A stretch of 64,000 nt of DNA from Cristatella mucedo (GCA_009760855.2 WPIO01000093.1:1145001-1209000); one strand, 5' to 3'; shown: positions 23,811 through 63,265, counted from the stretch's first letter. Numbers and translations: made by a program. Notes: generated from the letters alone by a model not told the origin.

Positions 23811-24100
23811 TAAAAGAAAGACAGAAGTTAAAACGCATTTGTTCCGTGCAGCATTGTTGGGTCCGCAGATTGGTCCGCTTTTTGCTTAAGCGTGCAGACG
23901 GTGCGTGTGTTATCAGTGACCATACATATTACGAATGTTGACACTGAATATTACCACTTACCATATTATTAAGCACGTAGACGCCGTGCATGGTAACAAT
24001 AAACGTATCGTAATGCTTCTTTTGCAGCATATGAAAAGTGCCTAGAAAGAGATTAAGTTCTCTCAGGGTGCTACGCACAATTGCTATTGTTACTATTAAA
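23811..24100 (+). mobile_element. LINE-A 3' fragment, diverged
   Basis: It begins with the end of the ORF (equivalent to LKTHLF: GTTAAAACGCATTTGTTCCG). It continues through the 3' UTR pattern and ends GTGCCTAGAAAGAGATTAAG, TTCTCTCAGGGTGC and a degenerate TTATTAAAATG tail. Confidence 0.7.
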
Positions 24101-24299
24101 ATGAAGGCAAACGCTACGCAGAAGGCGCGAACGAATATTTCGGGACCCGCCGTCGCTTGCGACTGCGAGTGCTTCCGATATCCAGGGCGTCCTAGTCTGG
24201 ATGAGTGTCAGCGCACACAGTCCTTACGTGCCTTAACGCTACCGTCCGTCATTCGGTCGATTATTCCGTGCGGCGGTGAGTGATTTCGACATAAAACTG

Positions 24300-24690
24300 T
24301 ACCTCATCGTTTCATAGCAGACGGACAGGCTGTCGTAAGGCGGCTGAAGCGATCTAAGCGATTGTAAAGTCCAACGCAGACCAAACTTGTTCAGATCGCT
24401 GGCTAATGCCTCGCTGTAGCATTTCATCAGTGACGGAAAGTCGGACGCGATGAATGAGCAGCAGGGGCGCCAAGACAATAGTTTTGTGCGGACGTCAGCA
24501 ATATTGAAGATGATTTTGGATATCGAAGAGGCACAAACTGCAGACTGAATGAGGCTCGCATGGGTTCATGAGTGCATAAGTTGGTAAAATTGATAATTGG
24601 CAGCATACGATCATAGCAGAATATTTGATTGAATGTGCGATCCTTGTTGTGAGAGGGGCCATGCACATGAGCCATTGAGAAAAAGGAATT
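24300..24690 (-). mobile_element. Degenerate LINE endonuclease C-terminal fragment
   Basis: The minus strand is homologous to 54.4-54.65 kb. Both read WLMC(M/L)A, LT(T/A)R(I/S)A, (S/A)IKYS in one frame, and in another a segment similar to the SDHxxVxFxL end of a LINE endonuclease (CTHEPMRASFSLQF). The frame is broken. Assignment depends on the better-preserved paralogue at 54.4-54.9 kb. Confidence 0.5.
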
Positions 24691-25655
24691 ATTCAGCGTA
24701 AGAGTTTACCAAAGCTTTTTGAACTACGAGAGATAAGTTTTAGCGACTTTTACTTCTTTGCCTGCTCACGGTTGATTCAGTTCTGCCCGCTTTTTCAGAT
24801 GCTGAGGCAATGACACCCATGTGACGAGTACTGGTCACCCTGTGGATTATGAGAATCCAAAATTGATCCTGCCATCAAGCTGCCGGACTAAGACGTTCAA
24901 ACCGGGATGGCTGTTAATAAGTAATCTTAATATTGCCTTGGGTTTTTTCACTTAATAGCAAAGCTAACTGCTTGCCCTGTTAGTTGCAAAGAAATTTCTT
25001 TGCTGGGTTTTATGAATACAATTAGCGATTTTGAAGAGCGCCTTAACCGCAAGAAAGCCACGTGCAGTGACTCATATATTATTCACATCTGGCCGCAACG
25101 GCGAAGGATCTTAAATCTAAGCCAATCTTAGGCTGGCTTACCCGAATTCCTTTACGGGCTTCACTAGAGCAGTGGTCACGCTGACATTGGTCAATCAGGT
25201 ATTCGCCAAAGCTATCAAATCCCGAGAAGAATAGCCAATCCCCGGTGTCAACCTGGAGTCCTGCTGGGTTTAGTGCCATGCAAGCCTAAAGGCTACCGAC
25301 ACCTAATGTCTTACATGTGGCTAGTCAATCGATACTAGGGTGACATTAATCAATTGCGATAGAGCTTATCGCACGGGCACCAGAACGGATGACGATTGAC
25401 TTTTAGGAAACCTCTCCAGGGTCTCATGTTCACCTTACTAGGCGAAGCATACTAAACAATTACGCACCAAATGGTTGGTTCCTGAGCATTGATAGGCTGT
25501 TTTCGCCTATTTTCAAAGAGCCTTGTTCTTGCCGGCTGGCTAACTGTAAATAAACAGGAGCGTTTGTTGGCTCCAGTATTCTTTTTTTTTCTTATCCTTC
25601 GCATGCGGATGGCAGCAAACGTTCTGAAATTGAAGAAAATAAAACCTACTTACCA
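24691..25655. other. Unassigned sequence
   Basis: No coding region or repeat family recognised; only frames shorter than 85 codons. Confidence 0.4.
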
Positions 25656-26285
25656 GTTTTGGGAAAACAAAGTGTGGTTCAGATATTGTACAGTTAATGC
25701 TCACAATCGGCCCTGCGAGCATATGTCCTCTTGAATCTGCACGAAATCTACGCGTCCTGTTCCAAAGTGACCTTTCGTTAGACGATCACATCAACTCCAC
25801 AGTCAAATCTGCCCACTTTCAGGCTACGTAACATTTCTAAAATTAAGGCTAGTTTAGACAAGGATACAACATCCAAATTGGTCCATGCATTGCTGACATC
25901 CCGTCTTAACTTCTGTAACTCACTGATTGCTGGTCTACCGGTCTGTACAATCAGGTGCTTACAGCTGGTGCAAAACTCCGAAGCTAGGCTAGTCTGTCGC
26001 GAGCGTCACAGTTGCCACATCACACCACTTCTCGTCAACCTACACTGGCTCCCAGTCAAGCAACGGATTGCCTTCAAGATTCTGTCACTCGCTTTTAGGT
26101 CACTTCATTCTTTGGCTCCAGCCTACCCATAAGATATACTTCCCCGCCAGGCTAAGCATCGCACCACCTCTTTTCTGAATCTAATCGTCGGACGAACCTC
26201 AAATCCTATGGAAACCGTGCCTTAATTCGTATGCTCCCAAAGCCCGGAACTCACTTCTACTTGCGTCATGACTTTCCCTAACTTA
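25656..26285 (+). mobile_element. LINE-A copy, first part (interrupted)
   Basis: It starts at the MGKPSVIQK-equivalent position (GGGAAAACAAAGTGTGGTTC). It carries the frame 25878-26132 (HALLTSRLNFCNSLIAGLP, IRCLQLVQNSEARLVCRERH, CHITPLLVNLHWLPVKQRI). It reaches ...GACTTTCCCTAACTTAA, where a second LINE-A is inserted. It resumes at about 26531. Confidence 0.87.
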
Positions 26286-26530
26286 ATAATAATAATAATG
26301 CACTTGATAAAGCGCCCTCAGAGAACTCAATCTCTTTCTAGGCGCTTTACATTTGCTGCAAAGGGAAACGCGATTGAATGGTGAGTAATATCCTGCTTGA
26401 TAAACAACAAGAATAACACGGTTAGGGATGACGTGCACTAGGTCAGCATGCACTAGCACATACAAGACGAATTACAGGGACCTACTAAAATAAAATGCTG
26501 CCATAAATAGGTTCGTTTTTAGACATTAAA
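26286..26530 (-). mobile_element. LINE-A 3' fragment inserted inside another LINE-A
   Basis: The plus strand begins AATAATAATAATGCACTTGA and holds the reversed LINE-A tail and 3' UTR up to the LKTHLF-equivalent position (plus AAATAGGTTCGTTTTTAGAC). It is 5'-truncated to about 245 bases. The host LINE-A continues on the other side with TTGAACACATTTAAAAATAA. Confidence 0.85.
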
Positions 26531-26826
26531 AAAATTTAATTTGAACACATTTAAAAATAAACTAAAATGTACTCATTTTTCACAGCATTCAGAGAGGCCA
26601 AGTGATTCATCCTTTACGTGCTCGTTTGTGCTGACGCTGTGCTTTCTGCCTCTAATCATATTGGCATGCTGACCCTCAGCATGTCAGCCCTAACCGTGTT
26701 ATTCTTGTTATCATCATTCAGCATGCTATCACTAACCATTCAATCGTGCTTCCTTTGCAGCAAATATGAAGTGCCCAGAAAGAGATTGGGTTCTCTGAGA
26801 GCACCGTATTCAATATATTATTATCG
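26531..26826 (+). mobile_element. LINE-A copy, second part
   Basis: It resumes the host LINE-A at TTGAACACATTTAAAAATAA (LTxFKNKLK-equivalent). It then has the 3' UTR (GTGCTGACGCTGTGC...), the tail GTGCCCAGAAAGAGATTGGG, TTCTCTGAGAGCAC, and an ATTATTATCG end. Confidence 0.83.
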
Positions 26827-27099
26827 CAATTAGATGAGTGTAAGCACTGGAGTCGGTTACGGTTCCAAATTCCGACGACGACACCCCTATATTTACGACA
26901 GCTAAGGCAGAGCTTAAAGAACCTCCACAGGCTTGCTAATGATAAGCCTCCGAGAACACGAAAGCTGTATGAGTACAACTATGTTACTCAAGTAAGAAAG
27001 CGCATGAATCAAGAATCTCGAATGCGGGCAAGCCCTCACACTGCGGTTACAAACCCTGAAAATGGGCTCACATAGTATATCTGCTTCGACAACAATACA

Positions 27100-27700
27100 G
27101 CAGCCTCGCTGGCCAATGCATTTGTGACATCAAAATGTTGCCCTATACACTCACTACTCTCATGACTTCTTGCCAGTACTATAAAGTGCAGGCAATAGTA
27201 GGTGCAACATTATAGACTTCAGCTTGCCTGCCGTGACACCACTAGTCAGCGATTGACAAAGGCTTTCCGTTAAACAGCCTACCGAATATGAGTTCTGCAA
27301 CGCAATATTAGATCCCAACTTTCTCCTGCTCCGGCCTACCTCATAATCAGGCTCGCCTTGGCATTACCTGCCTTTCTCACTCAAGTCGTTTAGCTATATG
27401 CCTCGGACCAACCTCAAATCTTTTGAAGAGAAGTATCTTTAGGTCTTGTACTCACATAGCCCGGAACTCACCCCGACTGACGTCACATCCTGACTCCACT
27501 CCGGTATTTAGAAAGAAGCCAAGAACTCCATGCTCCTTGCAGCATTTGCCGAGTCCGAGAGAATTGTTCTTTGCATGCTTACCCTGAGCATGTTAATCTT
27601 AACTATTCGCTCGACACGTTTCCTTATTGCATCTATAAAGTGACAAGAAACAGATTTAATTATCGAGGCTGCTATTCAAATAGTGTATTACGATTATGCT
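27100..27700 (+). mobile_element. Old, highly diverged LINE-A relative
   Basis: Segments in the correct order resemble LINE-A: GCATTTGTGACATCAAAATG, the CCTACCTCATAATCAGGCTC (LAPAYL) block, ACCAACCTCAAATCTTTTGA, AGCCCGGAACTCACCCCGAC, and a tail with GACAAGAAACAGATTTAATT. Identity is well below that of neighbouring copies and frames are lost. Confidence 0.6.
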
Positions 27701-27734
27701 ACTGAATAGGGAGAGATATGGGGCAACTGGGTCT

Positions 27735-28142
27735 TCCCACCATGCCAAGCATCGTACCATCCGCTTTTCGGAATCTAACAGTTTACCACAACCTCGTACA
27801 AACATCAAATCCTTTGGAGACCGTGCATTTAGTTCGTATTATCCCAAAGCCTGGAACTCCCTCCCGACTTGCGTCAGAACATCCCCTTTTAGAACAGCAT
27901 TTAGTGGGTCCCTGTGATTCGTCCTTCATATGCTTATGCGTGCTGACACGGTGCATGCTGCCACTAACCACATTTGCATACTGACCCTGTGCATGTCACT
28001 CCTAACCATGTTATTCATGTTGTTTATCAAGCAGGATAATACTCACGATTCAATCGCGCTTCCCTTTGCAGCAAATGTAAAGCGCCAAGGAAGCGATTGA
28101 GTTCTCTGAGGGTGCTTAATCAAGAGCATTATTATTATTATT
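27735..28142 (+). mobile_element. LINE-A copy, 5'-truncated
   Basis: It begins in the HQAKHRTT codons (CCATGCCAAGCATCGTACC). It has SESNSLPQPRTNIKSFGDRA and SYYPKAWNSLPTCVRTSP in frame 27696-27917 and ends with the LINE-A tail plus ATTATTATTATT. It lacks the segment encoding DLTTFKNNLKTH seen at 3.03 kb. Confidence 0.85.
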
Positions 28143-29988
28143 TACGGGTGGTGGGACAGCACGCTTACCTTGATACAAAATGGCCAGTGCAATTAAACGT
28201 AACAGCCTCCCGTTGTGTTAGGTTCGTTTGGCTTACAGGGACGACTAAGCACTTGAAGTGGTTGTAGTGCAGTTTGAATTTTTAATTTTGTTTGGTGACA
28301 CCCAGAAGCGACACATTCTTCTGAACAAGGGTGCATGAAAGTTAGGGTGGTGTGTGACGTTTTCAGCAAATAAGCATGGTCTCATGCTTTCAAGGAAACA
28401 ATGAATTTACCATATCCAACTCCTGCAAAAGAATGGCTCGGTCAACACTAGGCGACCAATGTCAAGCACTGCTAGAGACAAAAAAAGATAAGCATCAATT
28501 GTCGCCAAACAAACATCTGAAGAACTTGGCCAACTAAAAGAGCTACTAATAATATTAAACCTGAAGTTCAACGCAGCAACCCTTTGCAATAGTCTTGCTG
28601 TGACAAGCAGACATTCAAGCACTCTGCAGTATGCCAGGCCCATCTCCCGCAAGGTTATACACACCCGCATGCGACTGATGCCGTGATGTTGCAGGGAACA
28701 ATACTAATAATGTTGCAATTCACGCAATGCAATAAGTGCCAGGCAATAAAAAGCCGTTTCAAACACATAGCAGTGCATTCCTGAGATGTCTTTCTTGGAT
28801 AGTCTTTATACAATGCAGTCGGAAGCCAGTCTCTGATGCAATGTGCTGCTACTAGGCAGTAGCAGGGTCACTTAAATAGCAGAAACTGGGAGCATGATAT
28901 TATTCGTAAACGAACAAATTGCCGATGAACAAATGCACCGGTGCAACTAACGTCAGGCAATGGCCCACTGGGCAGGCCAAGCCATCGCTGGCCATCCAGA
29001 CTATGTCAATCTTTGCTTAATTGGTCCTTCACAATATAGCCTTGCTTAGAAGAATTGATCTGAGTCAGTGCTCTGGAAGGATCGGTTGGAACCCGAGAGT
29101 TCTCGAGTCTCCAGTAAACTCCTCGTCACCAGATAGCTGCTATTAACAGCAGGCAGGTAGGAATGGCAGTTGCCTGAAACATCAATTAATCAGCTTGAAA
29201 CGTTGGCACGCAATCAGCAGCAGCGGTGGCAGCTGCCCGTGCATGGCAACAGATGCCACTGCAATGAACTGACACTGAAAGACTAGAGAAGAGGACAATG
29301 CGACCAACGCCGCTCCTCTGTGGGCCTCTGGCAGACGGCAATTTCAGTCGTGGCTAACCCAAACGCCATTCTGCAGTGTAAGGCCTCCAAACGTGCACAC
29401 CAACTGCCATGCAAGCTCGGGAACTACTAGCACAGCCTATCTTAAGTCGATGGCAAACTGGAAAGCAAGAAACATCGCATTATCGAAGAAGTCAATGGAC
29501 AGCAAGGGCATTAATGAGGGGCAAAGATGCTCAGCTGAGAGCAATTACTCTGCCCAAACTATTTATGCCCACACTGATGATCAGGCAAGACCACACAAGC
29601 AAGAGAGAAATAAGAATCTTCCAGTCGAAAAGACAGCACCAACAAAGAGGCGGGGGGGCTATCATTCGGCTTACTCTGTGCTCGGCAGCCAAACCTCGAA
29701 AATCGAAGGAGTAATGCTCGGGCAAACGCTCATTCAGGTGAAAAGCAGCCAATCGTCTAGTTATACCTTCTCCGGAATACCATTCCCTCGAAGAGCCTGA
29801 TTTAATGACCAAAGCAAAACTGACTGCAATGCAACAAGCATCTGTCCCAACAACAGATCTTTCTTATCGAACGGCATCCTCAATGGATGCACAGGTTCAT
29901 TCAAAGATGCAAGGACAGCCCCATCAGCCAGCTTCAATATTCCGAGTAACAGAGGACTTCTTGTAGGTCTCCTAACGCGAACGAGTCC

Positions 29989-30028
<40 letters not shown>

Positions 30029-31019
30029 ATGGTAGATTCGACTTGAAGGAGAAGGCAAGGATGAGGACGAAGGAGACATGCAGAGGCGATGCTGAGACCA
30101 AGCAACAGCTGGCTCTAAATATGCGAGACAAGCAATACATTGTGCACTGCGCGATATTAAATACTGCATCGTGCTGAGATCGACGAGGTATAGAACGGGA
30201 TGGAGCACAAAGAAAGGAAAGCAAATAGAAAAAGGGGAAAGCCGAAAAAAGATCAAGGACCGAAAGCAGCGGCAAGACAAAAACCAGCTGTACTTCGACC
30301 ACCAACCGAAGTAAAGAGGGAGGAGGAAAGTGATTGGCAAATCTAAATCACCGACAATGACATCGAACACATAATCAGCAACAGATCGTCGAAAATGGCA
30401 ACGCCCAAAGTAGAAAAGGCTGTAGCAGCCAAGACACAGCCACCAGTCCAGGAGGGCAGTATAAAGAAAGAAAAAACACGTGACCAGGTCTAGCAAGATC
30501 ACACAGGCCGTACCCGACGAAGTGCAGATCAGCTGGCTGTGCATCGCAAGGAGTCCACGTGCAGCAGGCACCATGAGAGCACTCAGCATTTTGCAGCAGC
30601 AGCAGCATCAACAGCAGGTTAGGCATGCAGCGATGGAACGGGCGGCAGGTGGGACTTGAATGACACGCCGTCGAGAGCGAGTCAACAGCGTTCAGTCGGC
30701 GACCAGCCAAGCAATGCTGAAATGCACAGCCAACCACAAAAACACAAAAAACCAAACTCTTCAGCCAACACCAAGCTCTCTATACATGAGGTCGCCTAGT
30801 TTGCGCTGTGATGTCTCCTGCTAGCAGCAGCAACGAACACGAGCACTCTCCTCTTACCATCACTATTGGCCAATAGCTTTGCATCACGCCGAAAGCTAGG
30901 CATGCACATCTAAAAAACGTCACATTGATAAGCAAAGTGCAAAAGTGCAAGAAAAGAAAAAACAGGCATCGCATATAAAGCCACACCTCCACACCCCTAG
31001 TACTGAGGAGAGAGACGGG
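28143..31019. other. Sequence downstream of the ankyrin gene, probably including its 3' UTR
   Basis: No second gene is evident. On the minus strand (gene sense) it is pyrimidine-rich and includes a CT run (plus GA at 29990-30027). Frames such as minus 29972-30589 (205 codons) and 30375-30755 are Leu/Ser/Cys/Phe-rich translations of that bias. A minus-strand ATTAAA (29803-29808) could be a polyadenylation signal about 1.2 kb after the stop, but nothing proves it. Confidence 0.4.
29990..30027. repeat. (GA)n microsatellite
   Basis: This is a pure GA run of about 19 units (CT on the gene strand), downstream of the ankyrin gene's stop codon. Confidence 0.95.
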
Positions 31020-58296
<27,277 letters not shown>

Positions 58297-58440
58297 CTGC
58301 AAAAGCAGCACGCAGCCGATGAAAAGGGGAACTGTCGGCACACTGAGTGGGAAGGCCGGGCTTCACACAAGCACGAGCGGTCAAAGCAGCTACACAGTGC
58401 GGCGCTCATGCACACGGCCAGAGCGGGCGCCAAAAGTAAG

Positions 58441-58524
58441 ACAATAATAATAATAATAATAATGCACTTGATAAAGTGCCTTCAGAGAACCTAATCTCTT
58501 TCTAGGTGCTTTACATTTGCTGCA
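58441..58524 (-). mobile_element. LINE-A/SINE1-type 3' tail fragment
   Basis: The plus strand starts with seven reversed ATT units (AATAATAATAATAATAATAA) followed by GCACTTGATAAAGTGCCTTC and CTAATCTCTTTCTAGGTGCT. It is only the terminal 80 bases. The CTAGAAAGAGATT form points to LINE-A. Confidence 0.75.
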
Positions 58525-59239
58525 GTTCCACGACAAGATGGGCACGGTGCCGCACAGTGCGGGTCTCGAGGCGTGCACGGCCTGCTTGGAATGGCCAGCA
58601 CGTGAAGCATTCGGGCCGACAATTTCATTGGCAAAGCTGAAGGGAAAGCTGACCGAAATAGAGTTGAGACTGCAAGTACTCAAGGTCATTGTTGGTAATG
58701 ACTTTAGCCGGAAGCAAGCAAGCCGACGGCCACGAGGCGCTGCACTTGCTCATTACTGGCTAGGCAGGCGATCAGGAGTGCGATCGAAGCTCCGGCAGAC
58801 AGCTCAGGTACATCCACCCCTACCTACCCCATTGGGAACAGAAACCTGAACTACACAGCTGCCAGAGCTCTGTTGGAAGCTGACAGTACATCAAACATCC
58901 CTGCGTCTCAGCAACCTCGGTTATCATGTAATGGCCAGCTTTCATGTCGCTTCATAGTAAACCAGCCAAAGCCGATGGGGCAGCTTGGCACACTGCTCGG
59001 CTTGTGACTGAATCGGCTCCCAAGTCTTAGCAGCATAAAGTAACTGGCTGTAGCTAACAGGCCGCTCCAAACTACCGGCAATACGTATGGTAGGGCATAT
59101 CAGAGATTATGCCCGGAAAATTCGGGTCAGTCACAGGTGGTAAGCCAGGGCCCGGTGGCCCACCTTCCACGTGCCTTTGACAACAGTGACTAACTGCTGG
59201 TGATACAGTCGGAGCTGGGCTGCCATGCCGAAGGTCACG

Positions 59240-60003
59240 GCCGTGTGAGCTTCTCTGGCTCCTTATCGAGCATCGAATAAATTTCAAAATCCCCAGTCCG
59301 GCTTGCACGGTGCTTCACTACCTTGCACCAGCCTACCTATCCGACCACCTTGCTCTTCCAGTGTGCTCGAGCACCACCCGTTCCTCAGCATCTGGTCGAC
59401 TTACCATAGCTAGCACTAAACTGAAATCTTTGGAGATCGAGCCTTCAGCTCATGTGCATCGAAAGTCTGGAGCTTGCTTCAGGCTAAGGAGACTGTCTGC
59501 AATAACCCTGTGCTATTTAAGTCTGGATAAACTTTAAATAGACCAGGAGGTAAGGTGCTCACTGTTCTCGACCGAGGGTTCAAATCCTGCAGTGGGCGAT
59601 CCTTCATTGGCAACTGCAAGTGGTGGTTATAGCCGTTAAGGCTCTTCTGCTGCCATACAAATGAGGTTGTTAAATCAGCTAGTATTTCTTTTTTTTTTTC
59701 AGTTGAAGGCGCATCTTTTCAGGTAAACTTTCCCTACGTCCGACTGAACATGTCTGTTTTTTGTTCCGGGATACTTGTGTGCCCACCTGAATGCGATTCA
59801 GTGCATGCTACCAGCCACAGGTGGCCTCGAGTGTCTTCATGCTTTAGCATGCTAGGCTAAGCATCATAGTTGTTTATATTTGCTTGTTTAATATCGTTGA
59901 TATAACTGACCACTCGGTATTGATTCCCTTGCAGGGAGTTGTAAAGTGCCTGGGTGGAGATTAAGCTCTCTTAGGGGGCTAAACAAACAACTTATTATTC
60001 TCA
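59240..60003 (+). mobile_element. CR1/L2-like LINE fragment related to LINE-A, split by SINE2
   Basis: Frames give WLLIEHRINFK-like and VLHYLAPAYLSDHLALP, then LKSLEIEPSA. TAAACTTTAAA at 59530-59538 is interrupted by SINE2. The copy resumes at about 59700 with CAGTTGAAGGCGCATCTTTT (LKAHLF). The tail is AGTGCCTGGGTGGAGATTAA, CTCTCTTAGGGGGC and ATTATTCTCAT. It is more diverged than other LINE-A copies and may be a sister family. Confidence 0.75.
59539..59699 (+). mobile_element. SINE2 nested in a LINE fragment
   Basis: The A-box part is short (GGAGGTAAGGTGCTCAC). B-box GGGTTCAAATCCTGC is followed by the body GGGCGATCCTTCATTGGCAA, CTGCAAGTGGTGGTTATAGC, the tail GAGGTTGTTAAATCAGCTAG and a T-run. 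Confidence 0.85.
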
Positions 60004-61595
60004 TCAGAATTTTAACATTATCATTATAGGGCACCTTAGGCGAAACACTGTTCGCCCACTCTACAAATGCCATGGTTCCGTTCAGCGTGCATCTCTGCAT
60101 CGGTGAGATCAGCAAAATATTCTTTCTATATATTCTTTCATATTACAGTCTTTCATAAATAGAAATAGCAGTGGCATGACGTATAATTTAATAGGAGATT
60201 GGCCTCCAAACGATGTTTTCAACGAGCTTTTCAGTGCCTCTCTTTGCTGCTGCAGTATAGAGCTAGCCACTCTCTGGTTGGTCTCTAAGGTAATAAATAG
60301 TACTCGATGGAGCTTCAGCCAGCAAAGCATCTCCTTGCAGTCGTATCAAGGACAGAATCATAACTACAACAGCACTCGTGTATATCACAAAGGTGTGCTC
60401 TACTTTATATATGACAGACGGTTGACAAGATCAAACCATGACTTTGGTGACCAATTCTGGAGAATGCCTTTAAAATGCCTTATAAGGAAGGCTTTTACTA
60501 TGAGCTTTGGGTCACTGTCCTTCAGCCGACTGTACCATTCACCAGAAGACTTCTTCGACCGGGGCCTCTGACCTTGAGGGCTAGAATTTGGAGTGGCCAT
60601 AGACTGATTGCATGCTGACCTTGCCAGTTCCATGTCAAACGATCAATCATTCTCCATCACCAGCTCTACCCTGCTTATGCTGACAGAAATTACCTCCTTG
60701 GTCTGGAGCCAACCCCGTGGGAAGAGGGTGAGGGGCAAAGCAAATGAATGACCTCATCTGGCATGCACCACTGGGCAGTCAGGGAATGATAATGCATTTA
60801 GATGGCATCAAATCGCACAGCAGCCAATATATAAGAAAACTGTCCAATACATGCTGCTGCTGCTAAGTAAACAAGATCAGGCCCCCACCAACCCACTGCT
60901 TCCAGGCAATTGAGCAGTAGCACCAGCCCTGGACAACTTTCGGGCCTAGTCTGCAGTCTCCCAGATAACATCGATAAGGCAAGGAAAAGCGCTCATCAAG
61001 CTGCACACAGCCTCCTGCTGCATCCGAGCAACTCGAGCAGCTTACATCGCCAGACAGCGGCCAACGAATGAAAGCCTCCGGACCACGGAGCATTCCAAAA
61101 TCTTGGACTGGTATGCTCAAAAAACAGCCCAACACGAAGAAAGCACCTTCCTCCCGACACACAATCTAGGGTATGCTCGACCGACAAGACAGGGCAGAGC
61201 TCCTCCTCCTCCTCCTCCTTTTGCTGGCCGACCAAACTTGTAATGAGCTTCGCCTGACCTGGTGGTAGCCTGGTTGAGGATGACGTCCAATAAGTATTTC
61301 TACATAGATCCCAAGAAATATATAGGCTGATGCCGATGCTGACATGCAATCTCATTTAAAGTAACAGGAACGTCCTATTCAGCAGGATGCCGATCACCAT
61401 CTTCCAGATATGACTTACTTCAGACATACTTCCAGCCTACATCCAGCTTGCTCGAGTAGTCACAGAACTGGGCGCATCTGCTGCCCTTGTGACCTACTAG
61501 CCGTATCTATATCACGCAGGTGTGCAGTTTGCAGAGAATCCTATCAAGCATGTCTACACAGGTTACTGTAAAGCAAAGAAAGTTAAAATCAGCTT
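60004..61595. other. Upstream flank of the ankyrin gene, unassigned
   Basis: No repeat family recognised. It holds two ATG-plus-donor candidates for the missing first exon on the minus strand (61093-61046 and 61427-61419), both uncertain. A (CTC)n run lies at 61200-61218. Confidence 0.4.
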
Positions 61596-61740
61596 ATTCA
61601 ACAGCTTCCTGTTATAGCAGCAAAACAGCCTATGTGGCCATCATACCTGTTGCTGCGGGCAATGAATGACTTTTGCAAGACTCAAAACCCACGACCTGGG
61701 TCGTGAAGTGTGATCACCTTCCCCTTAAGCTGAGACTCAA
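61596..61740 (-). mobile_element. SINE2 copy, diverged
   Basis: The plus strand reads the reversed tail (TTATTCAACAGCTTCCTGTT), body (TGCTGCGGGCAATGAATGAC) and B-box region (CTCAAAACCCACGACCTGGG), then GTGATCACCTT from the A-box side. Confidence 0.65.
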
Positions 61741-63140
61741 GGGCCCCAACGGTTCAGCTGATAGGCTGAAACAGCATTCGGTCCTAAATGCTTAGGGCTC
61801 CTTCGTGCTGACAACCCTTGTTCGCCTGCCAGCCGACACCTAGCGATAAGTGACCTAAATGACCTTGTTTAGTGTAAGTCTTGTTACTGTGTTAAGCTGC
61901 ACTGTGTGACTCTATTGTGTATATAAAAAAAAGGCTTCTTAGATTAATGAAGACAGCTGAGGCAGGCTTCAAATGCCGGGCAAAGGCTTCACCCTTTGTA
62001 AGTGTCTGATAATATAAACGTAAAGTAAACGATAAGAACAACTGCTATATGAAGTATTCATACGGAGTACATCTGCCAAATTGTCTGGGATGCCCTTCAT
62101 CACAATGTGGGCAAGAACTCAATGAAGATAGCTTGACCTGTTGTGCTTCGGCGCTATTATCTCAAATAACCGCTTCATCATACGACAAATACCAACTGCT
62201 AGCATGGGGAACACGAGGCTAAGCACTTCGGGCAGTCCAGTCGACTGTAGCCATTTGAACGGCTGGGCCTTAAGGGCTAACCGCCAACCGAAATTGACCA
62301 ACAAACACATCAAGACGATGTGCAAAAAGCTCCACATATTTTGATCACGATTTAGAGGGTGCAGTGGTAGTGCAAATTAAAGTTCCGTGTAGGCTGCTAG
62401 CACCGGTGGCAGTGCTACTTCCGGCACAGATGTCTCCAGAATCTGCTGGCGTGGGCAGTGTCTCGGTTGCTGTTGGAAATGCACGAGAGGAGCCATCACA
62501 GGCCTTGCACAACACCTCTGAGACCCATCGCATGGCCAGACCATCTGATGCCAAAATTCCAGCAGCAGTGGGCATTCAGAAGGGAGCAAGGGCATGCATT
62601 CAAATAGACTTGAGCAGCTTATAGGATGGCACCATGAGCTGGGATGAGAAGTGCATCTGGTGGGGTGGCAAACAGGGGGGGGGGGGCTATAGCAGGAGGA
62701 AGCTTGACCAGAATGTCTTATATTCAGACTGCCAAGTGTCACAGTTACAAGTGCTAGCAACGACAATGCTCAGCGTACCAACTATAAACCTAGTGCCACG
62801 CCCAGGATGTGTACGAATACTCAGCTGCAGAGGCTTGCAGGCTGCTTAGCACCAACATGTATAGACGACAACCAATAACAGGTTGGAGAATGTCTAGCAG
62901 GAGCAGCAGAAAACATTGGCCAAGGCTCATCTGCTAGAAATCACTAGAGACCGTGCCTGCCTTTGCTAAACCCCTGCAGCCTTGAGCTCGGCACCATAAG
63001 CCATTACGACATGCCCATACTAAAAGAAGCATCCGTTTTAAATTTGTTAATGTTAAAACAAAGCCCACCGGCTCCTCACAAATTTGCAACTCATCTTGTC
63101 CATGGTTGCAAGGATTTGTCACGTCTCTTTTGTTCCAGCA
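61741..63140. other. Unassigned sequence
   Basis: No gene or known repeat family. A G-run lies at 62677-62687. Frames of 70-130 codons here lack recognisable domains. Confidence 0.4.
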
Positions 63141-63265
63141 TTGCCGGTTTGGTGCAGTGGTTAAGGTGCTCGCCCCGACCAAGGTCTGGCTGAGGTCGCA
63201 GGCTCGAGCCCCGAGGCACCTGAATAGTGAGTAAGTTCTCTTAGGGCGCTATACGAATGAATTAT
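63141..63265 (+). mobile_element. tRNA-derived SINE1, short subfamily
   Basis: TTGCCGGTTTGGTGCAGTGG, TTAAGGTGCTCGCCCCGACC and B-box AGGCTCGAGCCCC are well preserved. The tail lacks the CATATGTGAAGCG stretch and goes straight to CACCTGAATAGTGAGTAAG, TTCTCTTAGGGCGC. It ends in a TA microsatellite (63266-63292). Confidence 0.85.

Noticed and set aside
29972-30755. Leu/Phe/Cys-rich possible membrane protein (205 codons, minus) downstream of the ankyrin gene
   Set aside because: It is pyrimidine-rich sequence including a CT microsatellite, with no recognisable family. It is more likely 3' UTR or flank of the ankyrin gene.
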